Shown piece by piece: positions 1-4,532 of a stretch of DNA of 6,250 nt. Position 1 is the first letter of the stretch, and the number at the start of each line of letters is the position of its first letter. This stretch comes from an uncultured Candidatus Saccharibacteria bacterium (GTDB lineage: Bacteria; Patescibacteria; Saccharimonadia; Saccharimonadales; UBA6022), in the NCBI GenBank assembly GCA_946479665.1, contig CAMLGO010000051.1, positions 1 through 6,250 of the forward strand. Reading direction: 5' to 3'. Both the position numbers and the translations under genes were made by a program. The notes under the pieces are model-generated. The model was not told the origin of the DNA, did no database searches, and worked only from the letters and a program-made list of their open reading frames with translations.

Positions 1-66
1 CGGCCTCGACACCGAGGGCCTGCAGATCTCCGCCGACGAAGTGGCCGAGCTGCTGCGGTTCGCTTG
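1..66. other. GC-rich foreign-looking segment (probable chimeric contig end)
   Basis: The first 60 bases contain 42 G or C (70%), while the next 60 contain 26 (43%), close to the rest of the window. On the plus strand, the frame starting at base 2 is open and reads GLDTEGLQISADEVAELLR, with strong G/C preference at third codon positions, as in a coding fragment of a high-GC organism such as an actinobacterium. On the minus strand the dnaA frame stays open through it but becomes an arginine-rich string unlike DnaA. The join lies at about 60-72; the exact base cannot be set by eye. It is most simply an assembly or library chimera; a real recombination is less likely. The protein fragment is not recognised. 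Confidence 0.7.
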
Positions 67-311
67 CCAGATGTCTTTACTTTGTAGGTGATTTTCTCTG
101 GAGTAACACCGTTCTTCTCTAAAATAGAGCGGATCTGTGAATTGAACTTTACCTCGAATTGTCGCTGCGCAAAAATATTCGGCACAGCGATAGTGATATG
201 TGAGCCAGTATTATCGATGAGTTCAGTGTTCTTGAACCACGTCGTGAAGGCAGCGTGCGAAACCGAGAGTTCAATCTCACCTAAAACACTTTGCCATAAC
301 GCATGATCCAT
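66..311 (-). CDS. dnaA: Chromosomal replication initiator DnaA, N-terminal fragment
   Basis: Only about 82 codons of the initiator ATPase that opens oriC are present. The minus strand from the ATG at 311-309 reads MDHALWQSVLGEIELSVSHA, then AFTTWFKNTELI, then a VPNIFAQRQFE segment. This is the usual DnaA domain I pattern (LW..vL..ie..vs...f.tWf, then vpN.f....), which mediates DnaA oligomerisation and helicase loading. AAA+ domain III and the DNA-binding domain IV are missing because the gene is cut by the GC-rich join. An AGGGGG Shine-Dalgarno-like stretch sits at 322-327, 10 nt before the ATG. The gene diverges from rpmH across the putative origin, and its likely promoter overlaps a DnaA box, so autoregulation is plausible. 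Identity is confident from domain I plus context; the 3' limit is uncertain. Confidence 0.88.
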
Positions 312-364
312 ACGAAAAAATCCCCCTGTCGACACTCGGCCAACTCACACTATTTCTACGGTCA

Positions 365-393
365 ACTATACGATATAAAAAAGTTTTCCACAA
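365..393 (-). promoter_or_regulatory. Putative dnaA promoter overlapping a DnaA box
   Basis: On the minus strand, TTGTGG (393-388) lies 17 nt from TATAGT (370-365), a good sigma70-type spacing. Transcription would start near 358, giving a leader of about 45 nt that includes the AGGGGG ribosome-binding site. The -35 element overlaps the DnaA box TTTTCCACA at 384-392, so DnaA bound there could block the promoter. The -35 is only a partial match, so this is a moderate prediction. A TTGACC at 365-360 lacks a -10 at proper distance. Confidence 0.45.
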
Positions 394-400
394 CCGTCCT

Positions 401-423
401 AGTGTGCGTAAAGTCACACTTTA
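401..423. repeat. Small overlapping inverted repeats inside the putative oriC
   Basis: AGTGTG (401-406) pairs with CACACT (415-420), and overlapping it TAAAGT (409-414) pairs with ACTTTA (418-423) around a 3-nt centre. The heptamer TCACACT at 414-420 also occurs directly repeated at 345-351, near dnaA. These lie between the first and second DnaA boxes and could be a protein site or origin element. No known family of site is recognised. Confidence 0.45.
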
Positions 424-433
424 TAGAGGTATC

Positions 434-478
434 ACTTATCCACAATTCATGCCTACCTCTGTTAATGTGTGGATAAGT
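434..478. repeat. 11-bp inverted repeat containing two perfect DnaA boxes
   Basis: ACTTATCCACA (434-444) and its exact reverse complement TGTGGATAAGT (468-478) flank a 23-nt spacer. Each arm contains a perfect consensus DnaA box, and the identity extends two bases beyond the box on the outer side. The boxes face each other, which would set two DnaA molecules in opposite orientation. Confidence 0.85.
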
Positions 479-545
479 AGGTGTATAGTGGGGAAAAGTT
501 TTACATACTACATAACGTCACGGCTGCCGAGGCAAGTACTTACGC

Positions 546-574
546 TTGTATAAATAGATAATAAAGGCTAGAAT
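546..574 (+). promoter_or_regulatory. rpmH promoter, predicted near-leaderless transcript
   Basis: TTGTAT (546-551) and TAGAAT (569-574) are separated by exactly 17 nt; the -10 matches consensus at five of six bases, the -35 at three. Only 9 nt separate the -10 from the rpmH ATG at 584, so transcription should start at about 581-584. No Shine-Dalgarno sequence is visible before the ATG, which agrees with a leaderless message. Confidence 0.6.
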
Positions 575-583
575 AGTACAGAT

Positions 584-721
584 ATGCCAAAGCGAACACA
601 CCAACCACATACTCGTCACCGCGCCCGCACACACGGCTTTCGCGCTCGCATTGCGACCAAAGCTGGCCGCGCAGTGATCAAGCGACGCCGCATTAAAGGC
701 CGCGCTCAACTTACTGTCTAA
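584..721 (+). CDS. rpmH: 50S ribosomal protein L34
   Basis: This 45-residue, very basic protein is a structural component of the large ribosomal subunit, bound to 23S rRNA. It reads [20 protein letters not shown], then [20 protein letters not shown] and ends AQLTV. This matches the L34 pattern KRT.QP, HGFR.R, T..GR.V, RR.KGR and the family's usual 44-50 residues. The ATG at 584 is the only reasonable start, because the MPKRT beginning is the family N-terminus. It is divergent from dnaA across oriC, the classical position. A strong terminator follows at 740-773, so rpmH appears to be its own transcription unit rather than being cotranscribed with rnpA. No Shine-Dalgarno sequence precedes it. 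Confidence 0.96.
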   Translation: MPKRTHQPHTRHRARTHGFRARIATKAGRAVIKRRRIKGRAQLTV

Positions 722-739
722 ATATAGACATAAGACAAT

Positions 740-773
740 AAAAACAGCTATTTCATACGAAGTAGCTGTTTTT
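740..773 (+). terminator. Intrinsic terminator between rpmH and rnpA (possibly bidirectional)
   Basis: AAAAACAGCTA (740-750) pairs perfectly with TAGCTGTTTTT (763-773). The stem continues inward through a T-G wobble and three further pairs (751-754 with 759-762), leaving a four-base ATAC loop. The descending arm ends in five T, and the A-tract on the other side makes it symmetrical. It lies 18 nt after the rpmH stop and ends only 3 nt before the putative rnpA -10 element, so it should separate the two units, with some read-through possible. Confidence 0.8.
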
Positions 774-776
774 AAG

Positions 777-782
777 TATAAT
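777..782 (+). promoter_or_regulatory. rnpA -10 element, predicted near-leaderless transcript
   Basis: A perfect TATAAT sits 10 nt before the rnpA ATG at 793, directly after the terminator. No good -35 lies at 16-18 nt, since that place is the terminator loop and stem, so promoter strength is unclear. Start of transcription would be near 789-790. AAGGG at 783-787 looks like a Shine-Dalgarno sequence 5 nt before the ATG, but would be excluded from an mRNA started by this -10; it would serve only read-through transcripts. Confidence 0.5.
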
Positions 783-792
783 AAGGGTATAT

Positions 793-1143
793 ATGCTAAC
801 AATTCATCATCGTTTTCATGGCCATGGTAGCCTGAGGTATGTGTATAAAAACGGCGAAGCGATCCGCTCCCGTTTGATTACGATAAAATATGTCGTCAAT
901 CCACACCGTGGCCATTCTCGCTTTGCTGTCGTGATCAGCAAGAAGGTGCTAAAGAGCGCTGTTCGTCGTAATCGAGTGCGCCGCCGTGTTTATGAGGTGA
1001 TTCGTCTTGAACTCCCAAAGCTGCGCACAGCCCATGATATGGCAGTGATGGTGTTTAATAGCGAGGTTGAATCGATGCCGTCAGATGAACTCACTCAACT
1101 TATTCGACAGTTATTTGAACAGGCTGATCTCTACAAAAAATAG
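793..1143 (+). CDS. rnpA: Ribonuclease P protein component
   Basis: RnpA is the small basic protein that binds the catalytic RNase P RNA and the 5' leader of precursor tRNAs. The 116 residues fit the family length. The N-terminus (residues 1-20, ending YVYKNG) matches the family's RF...Y.YkNG opening. FAVVISKKV (44-52) is the central strand, and KSAVRRNRVRRRVYEVIR (54-71) is the diagnostic RNR motif that contacts RNA. The ATG at 793 is chosen because the RFHGHGSLRYVYKNG region follows it directly. The gene lies between rpmH and yidC as in most bacteria, but here is separated from rpmH by a terminator. yidC begins 53 nt later with its own putative promoter. The RNA subunit gene (rnpB) is not in this window. 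Confidence 0.95.
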   Translation: MLTIHHRFHGHGSLRYVYKNGEAIRSRLITIKYVVNPHRGHSRFAVVISKKVLKSAVRRNRVRRRVYEVIRLELPKLRTAHDMAVMVFNSEVESMPSDELTQLIRQLFEQADLYKK

Positions 1144-1151
1144 CCAAAATC

Positions 1152-1160
1152 TGGTATAAT
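1152..1160 (+). promoter_or_regulatory. Extended -10 promoter before yidC-khpB
   Basis: TGGTATAAT has the TGn extension in front of a perfect -10 hexamer (1155-1160). No -35 is evident, as is usual for extended -10 promoters. Initiation near 1167 gives a leader of about 30 nt with a GAGG ribosome-binding site at 1187-1190. AAACC (1162-1166) and GGTTT (1175-1179) could form a weak hairpin near the transcript start. The element follows the rnpA stop by 8 nt, so yidC and khpB may also receive read-through from rnpA. Confidence 0.55.
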
Positions 1161-1196
1161 AAAACCCAAATATAGGTTTCTATTACGAGGTAAAAC

Positions 1197-2135
1197 GTGA
1201 ACATTTTTGACATTATTGTTGTGCAGCCAATCTTTAACTTGCTCATCGGCATCTACTCGCTTATTCCTGGGGGTGATTTTGGCATCAGCTTGATTATCTT
1301 TACGATTATCGTGCGCTTTGCGCTTTTCCCATTAACCAAGCGTATGCTTCACCAGACGAAAGCAATGCGCAAGTTGCAACCAGAACTCGTTCGCATTAAA
1401 AAGCGAACCAAAGGTAATAAGCAGCTCGAAAGCATGCAGATGATGGAGCTTTATAAGAAGCATGGCGTTAATCCATTCCGATCAATCGGTATTCTGCTTA
1501 TTCAGCTTCCTATCTTCATCGCACTCTTCCAGGTGATCAAGATTTTCACTGATCACCGAGGTGATATTGCTAAATTTACCTATGATTTCATGGAAAAATT
1601 GGCACCGATCCAGTCTATTATTACCAACCCGGCTTCATTTCACGAAAAGCTGCTCGGTTTTATAGATCTTACAAAGACTGCAGTTAGCGGTGGCAGTGTC
1701 AGCATCCCGCTTGTACTTCTTGCGGTAATTGCTGCGATTACACAATACCTTATGAGCAAGCAGACGATGCCTCATGATCCAAGTAAGAAGCGTCTTCGTG
1801 ACATCATGGCTGAAGCCGCCGAAGGCAAGCAAGCCGATCAGTCAGAGATGAATGCGATTGTGATGGGTAAAATGATGAAAGTTCTGCCATTTGTCATGTT
1901 CTTTATTATGATTACCGTTCCAGGTGCGCTTGCACTCTATTATGCAACGTCGAACGTTGTAGCTGTGATTCAGCAACACTTCCTCTTGAAACAAGACGAA
2001 GAAGAGTTGGAAGAAATCGCCGATGAAGTAAAGGCTCCGGCTAAAAAAGCGACTGCCAAGGCTCAGGCCCGCGCCAGCCAAGCCAAAGAAGCGGTGACGA
2101 TTACCCGCATTAAAGCCAAGGAAACAAGGAAATAA
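1197..2135 (+). CDS. yidC: Membrane protein insertase YidC/Oxa1 family
   Basis: YidC inserts and folds membrane proteins, alone or with SecYEG. The 312-residue protein has the core without the large periplasmic domain of Gram-negative YidC, and no lipoprotein cysteine. Hydrophobic segments lie at about 28-47, 96-116, 168-186 and 226-262. R40 in TIIVRFALFPLT matches the groove arginine that receives substrate. The cytoplasmic hairpin (about 48-92, rich in K/R and Q) is followed by NPFRSIGILLIQLPIFIALF (92-111), the family signature, though the usual Gly/Pro before the helix is replaced. After residue 265 the tail is acidic, then Lys/Ala-rich, fitting ribosome binding. The start is GTG, chosen for GAGG at 1187-1190 with 6-nt spacing and because the first hydrophobic segment follows. 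khpB starts 2 nt after the stop, so they are cotranscribed. Confidence 0.95.
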   Translation: MNIFDIIVVQPIFNLLIGIYSLIPGGDFGISLIIFTIIVRFALFPLTKRMLHQTKAMRKLQPELVRIKKRTKGNKQLESMQMMELYKKHGVNPFRSIGILLIQLPIFIALFQVIKIFTDHRGDIAKFTYDFMEKLAPIQSIITNPASFHEKLLGFIDLTKTAVSGGSVSIPLVLLAVIAAITQYLMSKQTMPHDPSKKRLRDIMAEAAEGKQADQSEMNAIVMGKMMKVLPFVMFFIMITVPGALALYYATSNVVAVIQQHFLLKQDEEELEEIADEVKAPAKKATAKAQARASQAKEAVTITRIKAKETRK

Positions 2136-2137
2136 TC

Positions 2138-2599
2138 ATGGATAAGCAAGCATCTATCGATTACGCTAAGAAGTATCTTGAAGATTTATTATCTTTCTTC
2201 GGTGTTAACTTGGCTGTTACGGCAAGTTGCGAAGACGATGTAATTGAACTGACCGTACCGACGAGTGAGTACAATAGTCTTCTTATTGGCCGCAACGCTG
2301 AAACGCTTCGTAGCTTGCAGTTTCTTGTATCAACGACACTTCGTAACAAGGAAGCTGAAGTGATGCGTGTGAATATTGATATTGCCGACTATAAGAAGAT
2401 CCGAGCCGAAAAAGTAGCCAAGCAGGCCCGTGAATGGATCGAAGAAGTTCGCCGCACTGGCGACTCATTTGTTGGCGACTTAAGCGCTGCTGACCGCCGT
2501 ATTGTTCACCACGTGGCAAGCGAGTACGACGATGTACGCACTTTCTCCGAAGGGGAAGGTCGCGAGCGCCGGATTATTATTGCTCAAAAAAGCTCTTAG
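2138..2599 (+). CDS. khpB: RNA-binding protein KhpB/Jag (KH and R3H domains)
   Basis: KhpB (Jag, EloR) is a small cytoplasmic RNA-binding protein encoded beside yidC in many bacteria and linked to cell elongation and division in Firmicutes. A KH-type domain spans about 30-85, with LLIGRNAETLRSLQFLVS (48-65) as its nucleic-acid loop; the usual GxxG is here GRNA, losing the second glycine. The R3H domain covers about 95-150, with R120 and H124 in ADRRIVHH giving the RxxxH signature, and VRTFSEGEGRERRIII (133-148) matching the conserved end. At 153 residues it lacks the N-terminal Jag_N domain of longer homologues. AAGGA at 2126-2130 gives a ribosome-binding site 7 nt before the ATG. Its stop is 8 nt from the stop of the convergent pilin gene, with no clear terminator between. 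Confidence 0.92.
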   Translation: MDKQASIDYAKKYLEDLLSFFGVNLAVTASCEDDVIELTVPTSEYNSLLIGRNAETLRSLQFLVSTTLRNKEAEVMRVNIDIADYKKIRAEKVAKQAREWIEEVRRTGDSFVGDLSAADRRIVHHVASEYDDVRTFSEGEGRERRIIIAQKSS

Positions 2600-2607
2600 C
2601 AGTGAAA

Positions 2608-3087
2608 CTAAAGGCCGCCGCCGCCGCTTGACCACAATCCCCAGCCTCTTCCTGGGCGATTTGTATCGGGGTTTGGATTCGACTGCTCCACTGATGGAAG
2701 TGGAGTGCCGGTAGGTACGAGACGGACTATCTTGTAGTTGGCACCATTAGTAGACCATATGTAAGCGTAGTAGCCTCCAATACCATCATTGGGCATCGTT
2801 GGGGCTTTCGCTATGTATGTCGGTATAAGGCCGGGAATTGCCAGGGTTGTGCCGCTTACATTTCCACCTGTCGCGCCGCTATAAGGATAATTACCATTGT
2901 CTGCATAGTAGAGCTGAATTGCTTTATTGAGTGAGTTAATATCTTGCTGCATAGCACTATAGCGGCCTCTTTCTTGAATGCCGTTATATGCCACGATAGT
3001 AATGGCCGCAAGAATACCGATGATAACAATAACGATCAGAAGTTCGACGATCGTGAAACCTGCTTGCTGTTTATTTTTCGCCCACAT
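2608..3087 (-). CDS. Type IV pilin-like protein (class III signal peptide)
   Basis: The N-terminus is a prepilin leader: MWAKNKQQAG (1-10) with three lysines, predicted cut after G10 by prepilin peptidase, then FTIVELLIVIVIIGILAAIT as the start of the mature helix with the invariant Glu at mature position 5. The hydrophobic stretch both crosses the membrane and packs the filament core. A helix with ERGRYSAMQQDINSLNKAIQ (39-58) follows, then a globular part with YADNGNYPYSG (61-71) and LIPTYIAKAP (87-96), typical of pseudopilins and minor pilins. No cysteines occur, so no disulphide loop. The C-terminus is Pro/Gly/Trp-rich and ends in four glycines and leucine, encoded by GGC repeats. It has its own strong promoter and may be a monocistronic gene; no pilus assembly gene is in the window. 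Whether it is a major pilin, minor pilin or pseudopilin cannot be told. Confidence 0.85.
   Translation of the reverse strand: MWAKNKQQAGFTIVELLIVIVIIGILAAITIVAYNGIQERGRYSAMQQDINSLNKAIQLYYADNGNYPYSGATGGNVSGTTLAIPGLIPTYIAKAPTMPNDGIGGYYAYIWSTNGANYKIVRLVPTGTPLPSVEQSNPNPDTNRPGRGWGLWSSGGGGL
2614..2627. repeat. GCC/GGC triplet tract at the pilin 3' end
   Basis: Four GCC units on the plus strand (2614-2625), plus GC, encode the Gly-Gly-Gly-Gly near the pilin C-terminus, read as GGC on the minus strand. Gain or loss of a triplet would keep the frame. It lies 15 nt beyond the khpB stop on the other strand. Confidence 0.6.
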
Positions 3088-3088
3088 G

Positions 3089-3111
3089 TATGTCTTAGAG
3101 TATAAGACATA
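3089..3111. repeat. 9-bp inverted repeat over the pilin promoter (possible operator)
   Basis: TATGTCTTA (3089-3097) and TAAGACATA (3103-3111) are exact inverted copies around a 5-nt centre. On the minus strand the repeat encloses the -10 hexamer TATACT (3104-3099) and the expected transcription start, and ends one base before the pilin ATG. It has no T-tract, so it is not a terminator. This placement fits a dimeric repressor site; alternatively it is an RNA hairpin partly within the 5' end. Confidence 0.6.
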
Positions 3112-3127
3112 AGTAGTATACGGTCAA
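3099..3127 (-). promoter_or_regulatory. Pilin promoter, near-consensus, predicted near-leaderless
   Basis: On the minus strand TTGACC (3127-3122) and TATACT (3104-3099) are separated by exactly 17 nt. Each matches the sigma70 consensus at five of six bases. The -10 ends 11 nt before the ATG (3087), so the transcript should begin around 3091-3093, with a leader of only a few bases and no Shine-Dalgarno sequence. This is the best-matching promoter in the window. It sits in the 51-nt gap after gtrA, so the pilin can be expressed independently of the upstream genes. Confidence 0.75.
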
Positions 3128-3138
3128 AATAAGGTAGG

Positions 3139-3555
3139 TTATTTTTGCTTAAATACTACGCGTGAATAAAAAACGTAATTCCAGATAAGTGAGACGATAG
3201 TTGCGAGTAGCTTTGCTATCAGCAGTATTGTCGTATCGTTGAGAGCTGTTGTTGCAAGTAGGCGGCTAACAGCGGTGATAATAAGTGGTTGCAATACCCA
3301 CAATCCAATAAGTGTAACGATAACAAAGCTAATAAACTCACGTTTTGCATTGCCGCTTTTTGCCTTGAAGGTAAATGTTTTATTGGCAAAGAAGCTAAAG
3401 ATGAACGAGATCGACGTCGAAATGTAATTGGCGACAATTTTATCGACGCCAAGCGCAGTTAGGCCAAATAGAATACCGAAATCAAGTGCAGTATTGAACC
3501 CGCCGACGAGGGCGAAGCGAAACTTTTCAGCGTGCTGTGCGAGAAGGTCTTTCAT
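3139..3555 (-). CDS. GtrA-family membrane protein (probable lipid-linked sugar flippase)
   Basis: GtrA-family proteins are small four-helix membrane proteins thought to move polyprenyl-phosphate-linked sugars across the membrane for modification of surface glycans. The 138 residues fit the family. Hydrophobic segments fall at about 14-34, 42-62, 73-95 and 108-132. FALVGGFNTALDFGILF (14-30) is the typical first helix, and the paired motifs FFANKTFTFKAK (55-66) and WNYVFYSRVVFK (125-136) are characteristic of the family. Its ATG lies 3 nt after the glycosyltransferase stop and no good Shine-Dalgarno sequence is seen, so translation probably depends on coupling to the upstream gene. The pairing with a GtrB-like transferase supports the role. 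Specific sugar and acceptor cannot be read from the sequence. Confidence 0.88.
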   Translation of the reverse strand: MKDLLAQHAEKFRFALVGGFNTALDFGILFGLTALGVDKIVANYISTSISFIFSFFANKTFTFKAKSGNAKREFISFVIVTLIGLWVLQPLIITAVSRLLATTALNDTTILLIAKLLATIVSLIWNYVFYSRVVFKQK

Positions 3556-3558
3556 AGG

Positions 3559-4500
3559 TTATTTCTTATGACCGTGCTGGTGATATTCTTCGATAAAGTA
3601 AAGTGGGCGTTGCTTGCTTTCATTGAAGATTCGTCCGATATATTCGCCGATTATACCAAGCGACAACAGTTGGACGCCACCAAGAAAGAGGATGACGGCC
3701 ATCATCGAAGGGTAGCCCGCCAGGTCGGTGCCGTGAAGAATTGTGCGAATAACCAAATAAACGATATAAATGAAAGCCGCGAGAGAAACAAGAATGCCGA
3801 GTACTGATGAAATACGAAGCGGAGCAGTTGTAAATGAAGTAATACCATCGATAGCAAGGTTGATAAGCTTGAGGTAGTTCCACTTGGTTTCACCAGCCGC
3901 ACGTGGATCGCGGTCGTATTCGATTTCTTTCTTTTTGTAGCCAATCCAGCTGAACATCCCCTTGGTGTAGCGCTGTGATTCGCGGAATTGAACCAACGCT
4001 TCGACGCAGCGTTTATCGAGCAGGCGGAAGTCGCCCGTGTCGCGCTGAATAGGAATATTGGTCGATTTTTGTAGTAGCTTATAAAATACCTCGGACGTCA
4101 TTTTCTTGAGCCATGTTTCGCCAGAGCGACTTTTGCGGCGGGCATATACATCGTCGTAACCTTGTTCCCAGAGTTCGATCATTTTTGGAATAAGTTCTGG
4201 CGGATCCTGAAGGTCGGCATCGATAATTACAACTGCATCACTCTTTACGTTATCGAGGCCGGCAATCATGGCGATTTCCTTACCAAAGTTGCGCGAGAGA
4301 TTGATATAGCTGATGCGCGCATCTTTAGTAGCACGTTCTTTAATGATCTCGAGGGTTTTGTCACGGCTACCATCATTGATAAATAAGAACTCGAATGCGT
4401 AGCGTGGATTGTCATGGGCGAGCTTGCCAAGGCGCTCTAAAAGGGGCGTGAGAACTTCCTGTTCGTTGTAAGCCGGGATAAGAATGGTAATCGTTTTCAT
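3559..4500 (-). CDS. GT2-family glycosyltransferase, GtrB/DPM1-like
   Basis: This enzyme probably transfers a sugar from a nucleotide donor to polyprenyl phosphate on the cytoplasmic face of the membrane. The GT-A fold starts at ITILIPAYNE (4-13), with FLFINDGSRDKT (38-49) and INLSRNFGKE (66-75). DADLQDPPE (94-102) holds the metal-binding D-x-D. GDFRLLDKR (156-164) and the RYTKGMFSWIGY region (177-188) match the DPM1/GtrB subfamily, as does AGETKW (202-207). Two hydrophobic segments (about 229-251 and 264-288) anchor the C-terminus, as in GtrB, ArnC and related proteins. At 313 residues it is normal length. An extended -10 promoter sits directly in front of the ATG. It is followed by gtrA in an apparent two-gene operon. 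No third gene encoding a final glycan-modifying transferase (GtrC-like) is present nearby. Sugar specificity is unknown. Confidence 0.92.
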   Translation of the reverse strand: MKTITILIPAYNEQEVLTPLLERLGKLAHDNPRYAFEFLFINDGSRDKTLEIIKERATKDARISYINLSRNFGKEIAMIAGLDNVKSDAVVIIDADLQDPPELIPKMIELWEQGYDDVYARRKSRSGETWLKKMTSEVFYKLLQKSTNIPIQRDTGDFRLLDKRCVEALVQFRESQRYTKGMFSWIGYKKKEIEYDRDPRAAGETKWNYLKLINLAIDGITSFTTAPLRISSVLGILVSLAAFIYIVYLVIRTILHGTDLAGYPSMMAVILFLGGVQLLSLGIIGEYIGRIFNESKQRPLYFIEEYHQHGHKK

Positions 4501-4508
4501 CTGGTTCG

Positions 4509-4517
4509 ATTATAACA
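4509..4517 (-). promoter_or_regulatory. Extended -10 promoter of the glycosyltransferase-gtrA pair, predicted near-leaderless
   Basis: On the minus strand TGTTATAAT gives a TGn extension and a perfect -10 hexamer (4514-4509). No -35 is apparent at 17-18 nt. Only 8 nt lie between the hexamer and the ATG at 4500, so transcription should begin at or within a few bases of the start codon, and no Shine-Dalgarno sequence is present. The element occupies most of the 32-nt gap after sucD, where no terminator is visible. Confidence 0.6.
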
Positions 4518-4532
4518 TTAGTGCTAGTTATA

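Larger units (their letters stand above)
312..583. other. oriC: Putative replication origin (oriC), dnaA-rpmH intergenic region
   Basis: This gene-free stretch between divergent dnaA and rpmH holds DnaA boxes matching TTWTNCACA: TTTTCCACA (384-392, plus), TTATCCACA (436-444, plus), and TTATCCACA on the minus strand (468-476). A weaker copy, TTTTCCCCA, is on the minus strand at 489-497. An AT-rich tract lies at 366-387 next to the first box, and another at 546-575 before rpmH; either could be the unwinding element. The orientation is plus, plus, minus, minus. Boxes and position next to dnaA make oriC the natural call. The unwinding site and any DnaA-trio element cannot be fixed by eye. Confidence 0.8.

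Noticed and set aside
88..306. 72-codon plus-strand open frame over the dnaA fragment
   Set aside because: It is antisense to a clear DnaA domain I and has no ribosome-binding site or family resemblance.
312..583. CRISPR array or tRNA in the intergenic region
   Set aside because: The repeats are few, short and partly inverted and match DnaA boxes; no regular repeat-spacer pattern and no cloverleaf is visible.
518..802. 94-codon open frame on the minus strand opposite rpmH
   Set aside because: It is the antisense shadow of rpmH and crosses the terminator and rnpA promoter; it resembles no family, while rpmH on the plus strand is unmistakable.
2640..2656. CCCAG/CTGGG hairpin after khpB as a terminator
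   Set aside because: The stem is only 5 bp, lies inside the pilin coding region, and is followed by CGATTTG rather than a proper T-tract.
2502..2714. 70-codon plus-strand open frame spanning the khpB end and pilin end
   Set aside because: It overlaps two recognised genes in other frames and its translation has no recognisable domain.
3089..3111. Inverted repeat as terminator of gtrA
   Set aside because: It has no T-tract on the minus strand and overlaps a near-consensus promoter and the pilin start, so an operator or 5' structure is more likely.
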